From an uncultured Lachnospiraceae bacterium (GTDB lineage Bacteria > Bacillota > Clostridia > Lachnospirales > Lachnospiraceae), in the NCBI GenBank assembly GCA_947382355.1, contig CANCYR010000002.1, forward strand, positions 1-64,000: a DNA stretch of 64,000 nucleotides, read 5' to 3'. The notes beneath the pieces were generated by a model. It saw only the letters and a list, made by a program, of their open reading frames with translations, searched no databases and was not told the DNA's origin. The first letter of the stretch is position 1. Each line of letters begins with the position of its first letter. This document shows, piece by piece, positions 36,466-45,626 of this stretch. The position numbers and the translations under genes were made by a program.

Positions 36466-36526
36466 TGCTCCTCCTAAGGCAGACACATCCGGCAGGAAGC
36501 CGGATGTGTCGGGGAGGGGCATTTTT
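36466..36526 (+). terminator. strong intrinsic terminator
   Basis: An inner perfect 12-bp stem (36482-36493 with 36499-36510) and an outer stem TGCTCCTCC with GGAGGGGCA end in TTTTT. It closes the carbonic anhydrase gene. Confidence 0.88.
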
Positions 36527-36604
36527 ATGGAGAAAGATGCTGGAAGAAATGGATAATGCCCATTATGCAGGGATGCGATTCATCTATATGGAGGGGACGG
36601 GAAA

Positions 36605-36814
36605 ATGTTTCATAAGAAAGCCAAACGAAAGGAATATGATGAGAAAAATCAAAAGCCGGTTATCCATTGCAGTATCTGTACAGGAGAGCAGGTGGCAGGC
36701 TTTAAGAACATCCATACCGGAAAATTTGAAGAAGTCATGCTGATAAAAGGAGAAAAGGATTTGGAGGCCTTTTTGGCAATGTATGGATTGGATGAGGTTA
36801 CCAAAGAATACTGA
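36605..36814 (+). CDS. small CxxC protein, 69 residues
   Basis: A 69-residue basic protein with a good ribosome site (GGAGGGG nine bases before the ATG). It has one HCSICTGEQVAGF motif with a CxxC at residues 22-25, then FEEVMLIKGEKDLEAFL and a YGLDEV end. The pattern recurs among small Clostridial proteins of unknown function; a metal or redox role is a guess. It may share a transcript with the next gene. Confidence 0.6.
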   Translation: MFHKKAKRKEYDEKNQKPVIHCSICTGEQVAGFKNIHTGKFEEVMLIKGEKDLEAFLAMYGLDEVTKEY

Positions 36815-36901
36815 AGCACTGAGAAAAGCAGGAACAGGCGGAAAACGGAAAAACTTCTGTGAAATAAAAAATTACTACAAGGAAAAGGCAGGATAAGGAA
36901 A

Positions 36902-37444
36902 ATGATATTGGAAAAAGGCAGGCCTCTGACAGAGGAGGGTAGGCAGGAAAGGGAAATGCGCACATATGATTTTTTGGACCAGACCGGGGTGGAATATTTC
37001 CGGGTGGACCATGAGGCGGCCTTTACCATGGAGGTATGCGGGGAAATTGACAAGGCGATGGGAGCTTCCATGTGTAAGAATCTGTTTTTGTGCAACAGGC
37101 AGAAGACGGAATTTTATCTGTTGCTTATGCCGGGAGATAAGACTTTTAAGACAAAGGAATTATCAAACCAGACTGGCAGTGCAAGGCTGTCCTTTGCAGC
37201 AGCAGAAGATATGGAGAAATATCTGGATATTTCGCCGGGCTCCGTGAGCATTCTGGGACTTATGAATGATAAAGAAAATGCAGTGAGGCTTTTGGTGGAT
37301 GAGGATATTTTAAAAGAAGAATACCTTGGCTGTCATCCGTGCGTGAACACTTCCAGTCTGCGGATTCGGACAAAGGACGTATTTGACGTGGTTTTAAAGG
37401 CGCTTCGCCATGAGATGACTGTGGTAAAATTAACGGGCCGGTAG
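36902..37444 (+). CDS. ProX/YbaK-type aminoacyl-tRNA deacylase
   Basis: A 180-residue trans-editing enzyme of the YbaK/ProX superfamily. It hydrolyses mischarged tRNA such as Ala-tRNA(Pro). The core KNLFLCNRQKTEFYLLLMPG (residues about 60-80) with the conserved Lys60 and the later GSVSILGLMND segment match the PrdX/ProXp group. Cytoplasmic. ATG 36902 follows AAAAGGCAGGATAAGG, a loose ribosome site. Confidence 0.85.
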   Translation: MILEKGRPLTEEGRQEREMRTYDFLDQTGVEYFRVDHEAAFTMEVCGEIDKAMGASMCKNLFLCNRQKTEFYLLLMPGDKTFKTKELSNQTGSARLSFAAAEDMEKYLDISPGSVSILGLMNDKENAVRLLVDEDILKEEYLGCHPCVNTSSLRIRTKDVFDVVLKALRHEMTVVKLTGR

Positions 37445-37540
37445 AAATGCATAAAAAACGGTGCGTAAGGAGCGGAAAACCACATATCAGGGGCATACCG
37501 GGAGACACTATACAAAAAGACCTTTTTGGAGGAAATGTAT

Positions 37541-39547
37541 ATGTCAAACAGATTAAAAAATGAAAAATCCCCTTATTTATTACAGCATGGGGACAATCCG
37601 GTAGACTGGTATCCCTGGTGTGAGGAAGCATTTGAAAGAGCGAAAAGGGAGGAGAGGCCGGTATTTTTAAGCATTGGTTATTCCACCTGCCACTGGTGCC
37701 ATGTGATGGCTCATGAATCCTTTGAGGATGAAGAGGTTGCAAAGCTTCTTAATCAGGAGTTCGTCTGTGTGAAGGTTGACAGGGAGGAACGTCCGGATAT
37801 TGATGCGGTCTATATGTCTGTCTGTCAGGCGGTGACAGGATCCGGCGGATGGCCCCTTACCATTATTATGACGCCGGAGCAGAAGCCCTTCTTTGCAGGA
37901 ACCTATTTTCCAAAACAGCATAGATACGGTCAGCCGGGGCTTTTGGATATTTTAAAAAGTGTCTCGGATTTATGGAAGAAGGAAAAAGAGGAGCTGCGGG
38001 TTACAGGAGCCGAAATCGCGGCGGCAGTCTGTGAAAGAAGGATTACAGCAAAAAAAGAACCGGAGAAGGCTTTGTTGAAAAAAGCATATGACCAGTTCAG
38101 GCGCCGGTATGATGGAAAATGGGGCGGTTTTGGCGGTGCGCCCAAATTCCCTACCCCTCACAATCTGTTATTTCTCATGGAATATTCTGTCTTGGAAAAT
38201 GTGCCAAAGGCGGCAGAAATGGCGGAGGAAACTTTAGAGGCAATGGCACGTGGCGGAATCCATGACCATATCGGCGGCGGCTTTTCCAGATACTCCACCG
38301 ATGAAAAATGGCTGATTCCCCATTTTGAGAAAATGCTCTATGATAATGCGCTTTTGATTCTTGCCTATCTAAAAGCCTTTGAGATTACCGGAAAGGAAGC
38401 TTATAAGCAGGTTGTCTGTTCTACAGCAGATTATATACTAAGAGAGCTGACGGAGGAAAAGGGCGGCTTTTACTGCGGGCAGGATGCGGACAGTGAAGGG
38501 GTGGAAGGGAAATATTACAGCTTTAAGAAAAAAGAAGTGCTGTCTGTTTTGGGACAAGAGGATGGACAGGAATTCTGCCGCCTTTATGGAATTACGGAAA
38601 GAGGAAACTTTCAGGGGGAAAGTATTCCAAACCGGATTGGGCAGACGAAAGAAGGCTGGCAGCAGGATGATTTGCGGCTTGAAAAGTTGTATGAGTACCG
38701 CAGGAACCGGGTCAGGCTTCACAAGGACAAAAAATGTCTGCTTTCCTGGAATGCATGGACCATTCTGGCCCTTGCCCGGGCAGGGTGGATTCTTTCTGAG
38801 GAAAGGTATTTAAACGGGGCGTGTCTGGCAGAAGAATTTATAGAAGCCTATATGAGGGATGAAAAAGGGCGTCTGTATCTGCGCTTTTGTGACGGAGAAG
38901 CCGCCCATCTGGCACAGCTGGAGGATTATGGGGTGTATGCCCTGGCAATGACGGAGCTTTACCGCATTACCTTTCAGGCGGAATATCTGGAAAAGGCGGT
39001 GAAGGCTGCGGAATGTATCACAGAGCTTTTTCAGGATGAAAAGGGCGGATATTATATGACCCCGAAGGATGCCGGGAAGCTGATTCTGCGTCCAAAGGAA
39101 ACCTATGACGGCGCAGTTCCCTCCGGCAATTCCGTGGCGGCAATGGTTTTTTCGGAGCTTGCAGCATTGACAGGGAATACAAAGTGGCAGGAGGCTGCAG
39201 AAGGGCAGCTTGCCTTTTTGGCAGGGGAAGCAGAGGAATATCCCACAGGACACAGCTTTGCCCTTCTTTCCATGATAAAAGCCTTTTCCCAAAAAAGGGA
39301 GCTGATATGTGCGGTAAAGGACAAGGTGCCGGCGGAGCTGACGGAATATTTGAGGAAAAATCCCCAAAATGAACTGTATGTGCTTGTAAAAACTGCCGAA
39401 AATGCCAAAGCACTTTCGGAATGTGCGCCTTTTACGGAGCATTATCCCCTTCCGGAAAGGGGAACTGTTTATTATCTTTGCGAAAACGGAGCCTGCAGGC
39501 AGCCGGTAACGGATTTTAAGGAGCTGGTCAGTATACTGGGTACTTAA
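37541..39547 (+). CDS. thioredoxin-domain protein of the YyaL/SPATA20 family
   Basis: A 668-residue protein. The N-terminal thioredoxin-like domain (1-165) has the family opening [14 protein letters not shown] and the active-site-like CHWCHVM motif, plus DREERPDID and GGWPLTII. The C-terminal part (about 200-640) is an alpha/alpha-barrel resembling N-acylglucosamine epimerases. Function is not established in bacteria. ATG 37541 is eight bases from GGAGG. Confidence 0.9.
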   Translation: MSNRLKNEKSPYLLQHGDNPVDWYPWCEEAFERAKREERPVFLSIGYSTCHWCHVMAHESFEDEEVAKLLNQEFVCVKVDREERPDIDAVYMSVCQAVTGSGGWPLTIIMTPEQKPFFAGTYFPKQHRYGQPGLLDILKSVSDLWKKEKEELRVTGAEIAAAVCERRITAKKEPEKALLKKAYDQFRRRYDGKWGGFGGAPKFPTPHNLLFLMEYSVLENVPKAAEMAEETLEAMARGGIHDHIGGGFSRYSTDEKWLIPHFEKMLYDNALLILAYLKAFEITGKEAYKQVVCSTADYILRELTEEKGGFYCGQDADSEGVEGKYYSFKKKEVLSVLGQEDGQEFCRLYGITERGNFQGESIPNRIGQTKEGWQQDDLRLEKLYEYRRNRVRLHKDKKCLLSWNAWTILALARAGWILSEERYLNGACLAEEFIEAYMRDEKGRLYLRFCDGEAAHLAQLEDYGVYALAMTELYRITFQAEYLEKAVKAAECITELFQDEKGGYYMTPKDAGKLILRPKETYDGAVPSGNSVAAMVFSELAALTGNTKWQEAAEGQLAFLAGEAEEYPTGHSFALLSMIKAFSQKRELICAVKDKVPAELTEYLRKNPQNELYVLVKTAENAKALSECAPFTEHYPLPERGTVYYLCENGACRQPVTDFKELVSILGT

Positions 39548-39606
39548 GAGTCCATTTTTAAAGCCGCAACCCAAATTCTTTTTATTTTTTATAGGGAGAA
39601 GAAACA

Positions 39607-40938
39607 ATGCAAAAGGATTTAACAAGAGGAAATGTGATAAAGACCATGCTGTTTTTTGCGGCTCCCATGATTTTGGGAAACCTGTTGCAGCAATGCTATA
39701 ACATAGCGGACAGTCTGATTGTGGGACGGTTTCTGGGACCGGATGCGCTGGCAGCAGTAGGCTCCGCCTATACATTGATGACATTTCTGACATCTGTGCT
39801 GATTGGGCTGTGTATGGGAAGCGGTTCTCTGTTTTCTTTTTATTTTGGAAAAAATCAGGAAGAAAGCTTTCAGAAGGCAAATACATCCGCTTTTCTTTTT
39901 ATCTGTCTGATTACGGTGCTTTTAAACGGAGCGGCATTTGTGGGAATTGATGTGATTTTAAAGCTGTTAAAGGTTCCCCAATCGGTTTATGGTATGATGC
40001 GGGAGTATGTGTGGCTTGTCTTTTGGGGGATTTTCTTTGTTTTTTTATATAATTATTTTGCCTATCTGTTAAGGGCAGTGGGAGATTCTCTTACGCCGTT
40101 ATATTTTCTGGCGGCGGCAGCAGTTCTGAATATTGTGCTGGATTTGCTGTTCGTTGCGGTTTTTTCATGGGGCATAAAGGGAGCCGCCATTGCAACTGTG
40201 CTGGCGCAGATATTCTCCGGTTTGGGAATCGGACTTTATACGGTGCTGTTTCATCCAAAGCTGAGACCGGCAGGCAGGAGGGCGGTTCTTAGCAGAAATT
40301 CCCTGTGGGAAGTAGTACGGTTTTCGTTAGCAGCCTGCATCCAGCAGTCTGTTATGAACTTTGGAATTCTGATGATACAAGGGTTGGTAAACAGCTTTGG
40401 AAATGCAGTTATGGCGGCTTTTGCAGCGGCAGTGAAAATCGATACGCTGGCTTACATGCCTGCCCAGGAATTTGCAAATGGCTATTCTCTGTTTATTTCG
40501 CAAAATTACGGCGCTGGTAAAGCAGAAAGGCTGAAGCAGGGAACAAAATGGGCAATTGGCGTATCGTGCCTGTTTTGCCTGTTTGTATCCATTTTTGTTT
40601 ACATAACATCCCCGTGGCTGATGGGTGCCTTTCTGCCAAAAGGGGAACTGGAAATCATAGTTATAGGAACCGGATATTTGCGCATTGAAGGAGCCTGTTA
40701 TTTTGGGATTGGTTTACTGTTTTTGTTGTATGGCTATTTCCGGGGGATGGGAAGACCGGAAATGTCCATTGTACTCACGGTAATTTCTCTGGGCACAAGG
40801 GTGCTGCTTGCCTATGTACTGGCCCCTGTTGCGCAAATCGGAGTGTATGGAATCTGGTGGGCAATTCCTGTTGGATGGATGTTGGCGGATGTGGTGGGCT
40901 GTGCGGCGATGAAAAAAAGCATGAGAGGAAAGAAATAA
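39607..40938 (+). CDS. MATE family efflux transporter
   Basis: A 443-residue membrane protein with about 12 hydrophobic segments, made of two six-helix halves. The N-terminal APMILGNLLQQCYNIADSLI motif and GVYGIWWAIPVGW near the end are typical of MATE/NorM-type Na+ or H+ drug antiporters. Substrate unknown. RBS AGGGAGAAG before ATG 39607. Confidence 0.92.
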   Translation: MQKDLTRGNVIKTMLFFAAPMILGNLLQQCYNIADSLIVGRFLGPDALAAVGSAYTLMTFLTSVLIGLCMGSGSLFSFYFGKNQEESFQKANTSAFLFICLITVLLNGAAFVGIDVILKLLKVPQSVYGMMREYVWLVFWGIFFVFLYNYFAYLLRAVGDSLTPLYFLAAAAVLNIVLDLLFVAVFSWGIKGAAIATVLAQIFSGLGIGLYTVLFHPKLRPAGRRAVLSRNSLWEVVRFSLAACIQQSVMNFGILMIQGLVNSFGNAVMAAFAAAVKIDTLAYMPAQEFANGYSLFISQNYGAGKAERLKQGTKWAIGVSCLFCLFVSIFVYITSPWLMGAFLPKGELEIIVIGTGYLRIEGACYFGIGLLFLLYGYFRGMGRPEMSIVLTVISLGTRVLLAYVLAPVAQIGVYGIWWAIPVGWMLADVVGCAAMKKSMRGKK

Positions 40939-40971
40939 AAAAGCGGAAAAGGGATTATTTCCCTTCTCCGC
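40933..40971 (-). terminator. intrinsic terminator overlapping two convergent genes
   Basis: A 12-bp stem (40943-40954 with 40960-40971, one mismatch) encloses five bases. On the minus strand it is followed by TTTTTTATTT, so it ends the 50-residue gene whose stop codon lies in the loop. Confidence 0.75.
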
Positions 40972-41107
40972 CCGGACCGTCCTTTCTGGGAACCTCATCA
41001 GGAATCACGTTCTTTCCCGGAAGGTCTTCTTTGGGGATGTTTCCGTCATCGTAAGAATTTGAGGGGGTCTTGTAATCGGTAGTTTTGGTTGTGTTTTTAG
41101 AATCCAT
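40955..41107 (-). CDS. small hydrophilic protein, 50 residues
   Basis: A 50-residue ORF (MDSKNTTKTTDYKTPSNS start; KNVIPDEVPRKDGPGGEGK end), Pro/Asp/Lys-rich and probably disordered. An AAAGGA site lies about ten bases before its ATG and the stop is placed within an intrinsic terminator, which argues for a real gene. No homologue is recognised. Confidence 0.6.
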   Translation of the reverse strand: MDSKNTTKTTDYKTPSNSYDDGNIPKEDLPGKNVIPDEVPRKDGPGGEGK

Positions 41108-41298
41108 AGGGCACCGTCCTTTCATGGGTAGTATGTGTGGATGATGGGGGAGTTATACGCAAAGATTCTGATTTTGTGAAAATTTTTTAAATTATTTATA
41201 ATCAACGTATCATGTGTACGTCAAACAGTATTTGGATTCTAAAATAATTATTTTAACTTTCCGTACTGAAAATTCGTACTGGAAATCCGGAAGTTTCA

Positions 41299-41327
41299 TT
41301 GACAGAACCTTCATCCTATGCTATATT
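41299..41327 (+). promoter_or_regulatory. strong promoter of the polyamine operon
   Basis: TTGACA (41299-41304), 17-base spacer, TATATT (41322-41327). Transcription would start near 41334, leaving a 5' leader of about 345 nt before speD. Confidence 0.8.
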
Positions 41328-41338
41328 AAGAATCGTAT

Positions 41339-41587
41339 GGAAACAGATTTTGTTCATTGGTTTCCTTATTGATTGAGTTAAAAGCTCAAATTTTATAAGT
41401 TGGTTACTTCATAACCCGTGTACAAACAGTGCACAAAACTTGTGAAACGGTCAATAAGAGTAGTAAAAGTAATATATTTGCTATATAGACTCTGGTCATA
41501 ATCTGTTTTTACTTCAATACTATATACGGAATCAATGGAAATACCATATTTCCGTATGAATTTTGAAAAATTGTCAGATGAAGCGTT
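41339..41587 (+). promoter_or_regulatory. structured 5' leader of the polyamine operon
   Basis: Leader RNA upstream of speD with several hairpins: 41339-41365 (GGAAAC with GTTTCC), 41373-41389 (TTGAG with CTCAA) and a nested one at 41524-41557 (ATACGGAA with TTCCGTAT enclosing ATGG/CCAT). It ends in an intrinsic terminator. The layout suggests a riboswitch, protein-binding or attenuation system. No known riboswitch class is recognised. Confidence 0.5.
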
Positions 41588-41628
41588 ACGCAGGTAAAGG
41601 TTGTGAAGGCCATTTATCTGCGTTTTTT
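41588..41628 (+). terminator. intrinsic terminator inside the speD leader (attenuator)
   Basis: Stem ACGCAGGTAAA (41588-41598) pairs with TTTATCTGCGT (41613-41623, one G-T pair), then TTTTTT. It lies 52 bases before the speD start with no gene upstream on this strand after the promoter, so it should act as an attenuator. Confidence 0.75.
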
Positions 41629-41679
41629 ATTGCCGCAGGGTCTTTGACCTTGTGCAGAATGCCGGAAAGGAAGACTACC

Positions 41680-42450
41680 ATGGAAGGTAAATTAAAATTA
41701 TATGGTTTCAATAATCTGACCAAGTCCTTAAGCTTTAATATATACGATGTATGTTATGCAAAGACTTTTGCCGAACAGATGGATTACATTTCTTATATCG
41801 ACCAGGAATACAATTCGGAACGTCTTACGAAAATACTGGTTGACGTAGTGGAAATGATAGGGGCAAAGATTTTAAATATTTCCAGACAGGACTATGACCC
41901 TCAGGGGGCAAGCGTGACCATTCTCATTGCAGAGGATTCCATGGTGCCCATGGGAGATACCATAGTAGCCCATCTGGATAAAAGCCATGTAACGGTCCAT
42001 ACATATCCGGAATATCATCCGGAAAATTGTCTTGCCACCTTCCGGGTGGATATTGATGTGGAGACATGCGGGAAGATTACTCCGCTTTCCACGCTGGATT
42101 ACCTGATTCGCTCCTTTGATTCGGACATCATTACCATGGATTACCGGGTGAGGGGATTTACAAGAGATGTATCCGGCAAAAAGCTGTTTATGGACCACAA
42201 AATATCCTCTATCCGGAATTTCATTGATGAAGAAATACTGCGCAAATATGAGATTGTGGATATTAATCTGGAAAAGGCCAATATTTTCCATACGAAAATG
42301 CTGTTAAAGGAGCGGAAGCTGCAGGATTATCTGTTTAAAACCGACGTGGATCAGCTTCCGCCGGAAACAAAAAGGGAAATCGAAGAGAGCCTGCAAAAAG
42401 AAATGATGGAGATTTTTACCGGAGAACAACGGCAGGAAGGAGACAGGTAG
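41680..42450 (+). CDS. speD: S-adenosylmethionine decarboxylase, E. coli-type
   Basis: A 256-residue proenzyme that self-cleaves to form a pyruvoyl group and makes decarboxylated S-adenosylmethionine, the aminopropyl donor for spermidine. The cleavage site is Lys101-Ser102 in [12 protein letters not shown], matching the E. coli class. ATG 41680 follows GGAAAGGAA. The frame stays open upstream to 41563, but that part crosses the leader terminator and is rejected as coding. speD is the first gene of the polyamine operon; the next gene begins one base after its stop. Confidence 0.92.
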   Translation: MEGKLKLYGFNNLTKSLSFNIYDVCYAKTFAEQMDYISYIDQEYNSERLTKILVDVVEMIGAKILNISRQDYDPQGASVTILIAEDSMVPMGDTIVAHLDKSHVTVHTYPEYHPENCLATFRVDIDVETCGKITPLSTLDYLIRSFDSDIITMDYRVRGFTRDVSGKKLFMDHKISSIRNFIDEEILRKYEIVDINLEKANIFHTKMLLKERKLQDYLFKTDVDQLPPETKREIEESLQKEMMEIFTGEQRQEGDR

Positions 42451-42451
42451 C

Positions 42452-43906
42452 ATGGGACAATATTCTCAGAAGGATGCCCCGATTTTTGAGGCATTGGAAC
42501 GGTTTCGCAAAATGCGGGTAGTGCCTTTTGACGTGCCCGGGCACAAAAGAGGAAGAGGGAATCCGGAGCTGGTACGGCTTTTGGGAGAACAATGTGTAGG
42601 TCTTGATGTAAATTCCATGAAGCCTTTAGACAATCTCTGCCATCCTGTTTCGGTTATCCGGGAAGCGGAAAAGCTGGCAGCGGAAGCTTTTGGAGCGGCG
42701 GAAGCTTTTCTTATGGTGGGAGGAACCACTTCTTCCGTTCAAAGCATGGTATTGACGGTATGCAAGCGGGGAGATAAGATTATCCTTCCCAGAAATGTCC
42801 ATAGAAGCGTTATCAATGCTCTTGTGTTATGCGGTGCAAAACCAGTTTATGTAAACCCGCAGGTGAATCAGCGACTTGGGATTTCCCTTGGGATGGAAAC
42901 TGCCCAGGTAGAGCATGCCATTTTAGAAAATCCGGATGCAGTGGCGGTTCTTGTGAATAATCCCACCTATTACGGAATCTGTTCCGATTTGTCCGCCATT
43001 GTAAAGCTTGCCCACAGCCATGGCATGAAGGTGCTTGCAGACGAGGCACACGGGACCCATTTGTATTTTGGGGAAAACCTGCCCGTTTGTGCCATGAAGG
43101 CAGGTGCGGATATGGCGGCAGTGAGCATGCATAAGTCGGGAGGAAGCCTGACCCAGAGCTCCTTTTTACTGGCAGGACCGGATATCAATGCAGGCTATGC
43201 AAGACAGATTATCAACCTGACCCAGACTACAAGCGGCTCCTATCTGTTATTATCCAGTCTGGACATTTCCAGAAGAAACCTTGCCCTCAGGGGAAAAGAA
43301 GAATATGCAAGGGTGGTGGAGCTTGCGGAATACGCCAGAACGGAAATCAACCAGATTGGGGATTATTATGCTTATTCCAGAGAACTGATAAACGGCAGCA
43401 GTATTTATGATTTTGACGTGACCAAGCTTTCTGTCAATACGCTGGACATAGGGCTTGCAGGAATTGAGGTTTATGATATTTTAAGAGATGAGTATGACAT
43501 CCAGATTGAATTTGGAGATTTCGGCAATATTCTTGCCTATATTTCCGTGGGAGACAGAAAACAGGATGTGGAACGGCTTGTAAGCGCACTGGCAGAGGTA
43601 AAGCGCCGCTACAAAAGAGATAAGGCAGGGCTTTTGACACAGGAATATATTGAACCTATAGTGGAGGTAACCCCTCAGGAGGCATTTTATGCAGAAAAAG
43701 AATCTGTAGCCCTGCAGGATGCGGCAGGAAGAATCTGCAGCGAGTTTGTTATGTGTTATCCCCCCGGCATTCCCATTATTGCTCCCGGCGAGCGGATTAC
43801 GGAGCAGATTATCCAATATATACAGTATGCCAGAAAAAAAGGCTGCTCCATGACGGGACCGGAGGATGCCAGTATAGAAAGACTGAATGTGTTGAAGGGA
43901 GTGTAA
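42452..43906 (+). CDS. speA: arginine decarboxylase, aspartate aminotransferase-fold type
   Basis: A 484-residue PLP enzyme of the Orn/Lys/Arg decarboxylase (fold type I) family. PLP-binding Lys228 lies in SMHKSGG, with DEAHGTH about 30 residues before it and the substrate-side FDVPGHKRG motif near residue 30. Arginine is the likely substrate because an agmatinase gene follows in the operon; lysine or ornithine cannot be excluded from sequence alone. Confidence 0.85.
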   Translation: MGQYSQKDAPIFEALERFRKMRVVPFDVPGHKRGRGNPELVRLLGEQCVGLDVNSMKPLDNLCHPVSVIREAEKLAAEAFGAAEAFLMVGGTTSSVQSMVLTVCKRGDKIILPRNVHRSVINALVLCGAKPVYVNPQVNQRLGISLGMETAQVEHAILENPDAVAVLVNNPTYYGICSDLSAIVKLAHSHGMKVLADEAHGTHLYFGENLPVCAMKAGADMAAVSMHKSGGSLTQSSFLLAGPDINAGYARQIINLTQTTSGSYLLLSSLDISRRNLALRGKEEYARVVELAEYARTEINQIGDYYAYSRELINGSSIYDFDVTKLSVNTLDIGLAGIEVYDILRDEYDIQIEFGDFGNILAYISVGDRKQDVERLVSALAEVKRRYKRDKAGLLTQEYIEPIVEVTPQEAFYAEKESVALQDAAGRICSEFVMCYPPGIPIIAPGERITEQIIQYIQYARKKGCSMTGPEDASIERLNVLKGV

Positions 43907-43910
43907 GGAA

Positions 43911-44762
43911 ATGGAATTATGGTTTACGGAGCGTCATACCCCGAATGTGAAGTTTTCCATCCGGGTGGACAGGCAGCTGTACAGCGGACACAGTGATTTC
44001 CAGCGTATTGATGTGTTTGAGTCCAAGGAGTTTGGCCGGTTTCTCACATTGGACGGTTATATGATGTTAACGGAAAAGGATGAATTTATCTATCATGAGA
44101 TGATTACCCATGTGCCCATGGCAGTCCATCCCGCAGTGGAAAAGGTGCTTGTCATAGGGGCAGGGGACGGCGGAGTAGTCAGGGAGCTGACACGTTATGC
44201 TTCCATCAAGGAAATTGATATGGTGGAAATCGATCCCCTTGTGGTGGAGGTATGTAAAAAGTACCTGCCTCAGACTGCATGCCGCTTTGATGATAAAAGG
44301 CTTCATATTTATTATGAAGACGGGCTTCGGTTCATCCGCTCCAGGGAAAATGTATATGATTTGATTATTGTGGATTCCACAGACCCCTTTGGACCGGGAG
44401 AAGGGCTGTTTACAAAGGAGTTTTACGGTAACTGTTATAAGGCATTGAAAGAGGATGGAATTATGGTAAACCAGCATGAAAGCCCCTTTTATCCGGAGGA
44501 TGCCATTGCCTGCCAGCGTGCCCACAAGCGGATTGTGGAGAGCTTTCCGATCAGCCGGGTGTATCAGGTACATATTCCTACGTACCCGTCCGGGCACTGG
44601 CTTTTTGGCTTTGCTTCCAAAAAGTATCACCCCCTGCATGATTTTGACGCTACCAAATGGAATATGCTTGGAATCAGTACCAGATACTATACACCAAGAC
44701 TTCACGGCGGATGCTTTGCCCTGCCGGCTTATGTGGAGGAAATGCTAAGAGATGTTGAATAA
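43911..44762 (+). CDS. speE: spermidine synthase
   Basis: A 283-residue aminopropyltransferase joining decarboxylated S-adenosylmethionine to putrescine. The N-terminal strand domain carries QRIDVFESKEFGRFLTLDG, followed by the nucleotide motif VIGAGDGGVVREL and the catalytic DSTDPFGPGEGLF. Overlaps speB by 11 bases. Fully consistent with speD as partner. Confidence 0.93.
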   Translation: MELWFTERHTPNVKFSIRVDRQLYSGHSDFQRIDVFESKEFGRFLTLDGYMMLTEKDEFIYHEMITHVPMAVHPAVEKVLVIGAGDGGVVRELTRYASIKEIDMVEIDPLVVEVCKKYLPQTACRFDDKRLHIYYEDGLRFIRSRENVYDLIIVDSTDPFGPGEGLFTKEFYGNCYKALKEDGIMVNQHESPFYPEDAIACQRAHKRIVESFPISRVYQVHIPTYPSGHWLFGFASKKYHPLHDFDATKWNMLGISTRYYTPRLHGGCFALPAYVEEMLRDVE

Positions 44763-45603
44763 AAATATAGAGACCTTTATCGGATGTGATTGTGAATATA
44801 AAGATGCTGACGTGGTGCTGTTTGGAGCGCCCTTTGACTCCACCACCTCCAACCGTCCGGGCACCCGGTTTGGAAGCCGGGCAATCCGGGGAGAATCCTA
44901 TGGGCTGGAAACCTACAGCCCCTATCTGGATAAGGATTTAACGGATTATTCCTTTTTTGACAGCGGAGACTTAGAGCTTTGTTTTGGAGACAGCAGACTT
45001 GCCCTGCAAGCCATTCAGGAAAGGACGGACATTATCCTTAAGGATGGAAAGCTCCCTTTTATGATTGGCGGGGAACATCTTGTGACTTTAGGGGCGGTAA
45101 AGGCGGCGGCGGAAAAATATCCGGATTTGCATATCATTCATTTTGATGCCCATGCAGATTTAAGGGATGAATATCTGGGCACAGGGTTGTCCCACGCCTG
45201 TGTTCTCAGAAGATGTCACGAGCTTTTGGGGGATGGAAGGATTTTCCAGTTTGGTATTCGTTCCGGAGACAGGGAAGAATTTCAGTGGGGCAGTAAGCAT
45301 GTGTTTACAAGGAAGTTTGGCTTTGAAGGTTTAGAACAGGCGGTGGAAGAGTTAAAGGGAAAGCCTGTTTATTTCACCATTGATTTGGATGTGCTGGACC
45401 CTTCTGTCTTTCCGGGAACAGGAACGCCGGAAGCCGGAGGAGTGTCTTTTCTGGAGCTGATTCATGCCATTTTTACGGTGTGCGGGAAAAGCAGGGTGGT
45501 TGCCTGTGATGTGAATGAGTTAAGCCCGGCTTACGACCCCAGCGGGATTTCAACTGCTACGGCATGTAAAGTGGTGAGGGAATTGTTGTTGAGCCTTGTG
45601 TGA
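44752..45603 (+). CDS. speB: agmatinase
   Basis: A 283-residue binuclear manganese ureohydrolase turning agmatine into putrescine and urea. Metal ligands are in GGEHLVT, HFDAHADLRDEY and TIDLDVLDPS. The N-terminal PFDSTTSNRPGTRFG motif is typical. It completes the arginine to putrescine route with the decarboxylase upstream. Confidence 0.92.
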   Translation: MLNKNIETFIGCDCEYKDADVVLFGAPFDSTTSNRPGTRFGSRAIRGESYGLETYSPYLDKDLTDYSFFDSGDLELCFGDSRLALQAIQERTDIILKDGKLPFMIGGEHLVTLGAVKAAAEKYPDLHIIHFDAHADLRDEYLGTGLSHACVLRRCHELLGDGRIFQFGIRSGDREEFQWGSKHVFTRKFGFEGLEQAVEELKGKPVYFTIDLDVLDPSVFPGTGTPEAGGVSFLELIHAIFTVCGKSRVVACDVNELSPAYDPSGISTATACKVVRELLLSLV

Positions 45604-45626
45604 TTTGAGGAAAGCGGAAATTGAAA

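Noticed and set aside
36465-36743. 92-codon frame overlapping the carbonic anhydrase terminator
   Set aside because: It starts inside a strong terminator hairpin and overlaps the better supported 36605-36814 gene.
38810-39886. 358-codon minus-strand frame opposite the YyaL-like and MATE genes
   Set aside because: It runs antisense to two well-supported genes, across their intergenic gap, and has no recognisable domain.
41563-41679. N-terminal extension of SpeD from an upstream in-frame start
   Set aside because: The extension crosses the leader terminator, has no ribosome site, and the ATG at 41680 has one and gives the normal family N-terminus.
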